Shown here: positions 62,484 through 64,000 of the stretch, piece after piece
Position numbering within the stretch: position 1 is the first letter of the stretch
Layout of the letters: the number at the start of each line of letters is the position of its first letter
Assembly (NCBI RefSeq): GCF_031456835.1
Contig: NZ_JAVDVK010000001.1
Coordinates: 1,426,001 to 1,490,000, forward strand
DNA length: 64,000 nucleotides
Source of the DNA: Leifsonia shinshuensis
GTDB lineage: Bacteria; Actinomycetota; Actinomycetes; Actinomycetales; Microbacteriaceae
Direction: 5' to 3'
Made by a program: the position numbers and the translations under genes
The notes under the pieces: model-generated
What the model was told of the DNA's origin: nothing
Databases searched by the model: none
Seen by the model: only the letters and a program-made list of their open reading frames with translations

Positions 62484-63776
62484 CTACGCCAGCGGCTTGA
62501 GCTCGAGCGCCGAGGCGTCCGCGGTGTCCGGGTTCACGAACGCGAAGGAGCGGAAGCCGGAGGCGGCCGCGCGGTCGAGCACGCCCTTGAGGTTCTTCGC
62601 GCGCCGGTCGAGGCGGACGCGGCTCCCCCGGGCGACCAGTTCGGACTTGATCGCGACCAGGCGATCGAGCGGGACGGCGGGGTCGTAGACGAGCACGACG
62701 GACTCCGACGAGGCGTCCTCGGGAAGCTCGATGAGGTCGACGACCCGCTCGAAGCCGATCGAGAACCCGGCGGCCGGGACATCGGTGCCGAGGAAGCGGC
62801 CGATCATGCCGTCGTAGCGTCCGCCGCCGCCGACCGAGCTGCCCGAGCCGGGGTGCGAGATCTCGAAGATGGTCCCGGTGTAGTAGCCCATCCCGCGGAC
62901 GAGCGTCGGGTCGAACCGCAGGCTGACGCCCGGCGGCAGGGTGTCGAGCGCGTGGGCGAGCGCCTCCAGGTCGGCCACCGCATCCGTGTCGAGCCCCTCG
63001 GGCAGGATGCCGGTGATCGCCTCGACCGTGAGCTCCACACCCCCGTCGGCCAGGTGCGGCTCGAGCTTGGCGAGCAGCCCGCCGAGCACGGCCGCGGCGT
63101 CGGCGCCGCCCTCCGCGAGCTCGGCGACCACGCCCTCCGCGCCGATCTTGTCGAGTTTGTCGATCGAGATCAGCACCTGGGGCCAGCGAGCCTCGTCGAA
63201 GCCGCAGTACTCCAGCAGCCCGTTCAGGATGCGGCGGTCGTTGATCCGGATCGTGCAGTCGCTGAGGCCCAGCGCCTCCAGGGCGGCCGCCGTCGCGGTG
63301 ATGAGCTCGACCTCGGCCAGCTGCGAGCCCTCGCCGATGATGTCGATGTCGCACTGCACGAACTGGCGGTAGCGGCCTTTCTGCGGTCGCTCCGCGCGCC
63401 AGACGGGGGCGATCTGGATGCTGCGGAACACCGGCGGCAGCTCCGCACGGTGCGAGGCGTAGAACCGCGCGAGCGGGACGGTGAGGTCGAACCGCAGGCC
63501 CAGGTCGGACAGGCTGAGCAGGTCGCCCGACTCCATCGCCGCCGAGAGGTCGTCGCCGTCGAGGCCGCGCTTCAGGATGCTGAACGACAGCTTCTCGTTG
63601 TCGCCGCCGAGCCCCGAGTGGAGGCGCTCCACGTCCTCCACGACGGGCGTCTCGATCTCGTCGAAGCCGTGGGCGGCGAAGCTGCGGCGGATCACCCCGA
63701 GGGCATGCTCGCGGCGGGCCTTCTCGGCGGGGAGGAAGTCGCGCATGCCGCGGGGCGGGGTGATCGGTAAGGCCAT
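62484..63776 (-). CDS. hisS: Histidyl-tRNA synthetase
   Basis: A 430-residue class II synthetase. Motif 1 region near PPRGMRDFLPAEK, motif 2 in FRSIQIAPVWRAERPQKGRYRQFVQCD, the histidine-specific loop LVRGMGYYTGTIFEI, motif 3 with GFSIGFERVVDL, and a C-terminal anticodon-binding domain. ATG 63776 begins ALPITPPRG as usual; longer frames are not supported. Divergent from the gene at 63922. Confidence 0.97.
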   Translation of the reverse strand: MALPITPPRGMRDFLPAEKARREHALGVIRRSFAAHGFDEIETPVVEDVERLHSGLGGDNEKLSFSILKRGLDGDDLSAAMESGDLLSLSDLGLRFDLTVPLARFYASHRAELPPVFRSIQIAPVWRAERPQKGRYRQFVQCDIDIIGEGSQLAEVELITATAAALEALGLSDCTIRINDRRILNGLLEYCGFDEARWPQVLISIDKLDKIGAEGVVAELAEGGADAAAVLGGLLAKLEPHLADGGVELTVEAITGILPEGLDTDAVADLEALAHALDTLPPGVSLRFDPTLVRGMGYYTGTIFEISHPGSGSSVGGGGRYDGMIGRFLGTDVPAAGFSIGFERVVDLIELPEDASSESVVLVYDPAVPLDRLVAIKSELVARGSRVRLDRRAKNLKGVLDRAAASGFRSFAFVNPDTADASALELKPLA

Positions 63777-63861
63777 GCTCTGATTCTTCCATGTCGGCTC
63801 CCTGCACACCTCCCGGGGGGATCGCGGTGGCTCGGCCGACGCGCGTAAACTGCGGGCGTTG

Positions 63862-63916
63862 CCACCCTGATGCCGCTCCGCGCGCGCGGCTCGGTGGTGT
63901 CCTCCACGGGGAGGAC
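63862..63916 (+). promoter_or_regulatory. Structured 5' leader with ribosome site inside a hairpin
   Basis: Two nested stems (ccacc 63862-63866 with ggtgg 63893-63897; gccgc 63872-63876 with gcggc 63886-63890) are followed by a 7-bp hairpin gtcctcc (63899-63905) / ggaggac (63910-63916) with loop acgg. The GGAGG ribosome site for the ATG at 63922 is in the second arm, so opening the hairpin could control translation. It resembles no riboswitch I can name. Confidence 0.5.
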
Positions 63917-63921
63917 CTGGC

Positions 63922-64000
63922 ATGAGTCGCATCCGTCCGACCACGGCGCCTGCTCGCTGCCAGACAGTAGAGGCCGACAACGCGTCCGTCGGGACCAGGA
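63922..64000 (+). CDS. Start of unknown gene, cut by window edge
   Basis: ATG with GGGGAGG seven bases upstream begins a frame MSRIRPTTAPARCQ... that stays open to the right edge (26 residues). Too short to identify. It diverges from hisS and follows a strongly structured leader. Confidence 0.5.
   Translation, partial: MSRIRPTTAPARCQTVEADNASVGTR

Overview
The window is a high-GC chromosomal segment from an actinobacterium, most likely a Leifsonia-like member of the Microbacteriaceae. The supporting signs are frequent GTG starts, 4-bp start/stop overlaps, and actinobacterial-type genes (DUF4245, DUF4307, DUF501, IspH/XseAB/FumC cluster, a mycothiol-amidase remnant). The block greA / DUF4307 / mca / small membrane protein / hemolysin III / cis-prenyltransferase also follows the gene order of Mycobacterium tuberculosis Rv1080c-Rv1086. 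Nearly the whole window is ordinary chromosome packed with genes on both strands. I see no prophage, IS transposase, rRNA operon or CRISPR array.

Layout. 1-6.6 kb: an edge-truncated unknown gene, a sugar O-acetyltransferase, a CHAP hydrolase, a secreted beta-propeller protein with cell-wall-binding repeats, a LON-domain protein and a DUF427 protein. 6.6-9.8 kb: a visibly AT-richer patch with a two-gene ATPase + HNH nuclease operon (Septu-like). It is bounded by a 20-bp exact direct repeat that copies the 3' end of ychF. This is the only clear accessory region. 9.8-24.7 kb: housekeeping genes ychF, a methyltransferase, an exonuclease, rmuC, divergent glpX/fba, divergent ispH and xseA-xseB-DUF4245-carbonic anhydrase-fumC, a P-loop kinase-like gene flanked by two copies of a long palindromic repeat, and a PIN-PhoH ATPase. 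24.9-29.9 kb: a class V aminotransferase, cis-prenyltransferase, hemolysin III protein, greA, DUF4307, and a 39-codon ORF that is an internally deleted mca.

30-34.2 kb: two tandem secreted proteins joining a PIG-L/LmbE deacetylase domain to cell-wall-binding repeats. 34.3-38.8 kb: LysE exporter with a divergent Lrp regulator, ilvA, and an AI-2E-type permease. 38.8-42.9 kb: a complete four-gene ABC importer. 43-48.6 kb: YcaQ-type DNA glycosylase, a TetR-ABC exporter operon, LemA and an HtpX-like protease. 48.7-53.2 kb: a tightly overlapping TetR-MFS-PLP barrel enzyme-FAD lactone oxidase operon with an inverted-repeat operator upstream. 53.3-64 kb: an Ig-like/membrane protein, a SEC-C protein, an odd class-I tRNA with anticodon UAA, a type II NADH dehydrogenase, a membrane-anchored subtilase, DUF501, an FtsB/DivIC-like protein, enolase, hisS, and the start of a divergent gene behind a structured leader.

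The central-metabolism genes (glpX, fba, eno, fumC, ndh, ilvA, ispH, uppS) are intact. The points most worth a second look are the ychF-associated ATPase-HNH cassette, the mca mini-gene, the short-variable-arm tRNA with anticodon UAA, and the tandem PIG-L cell-wall proteins.
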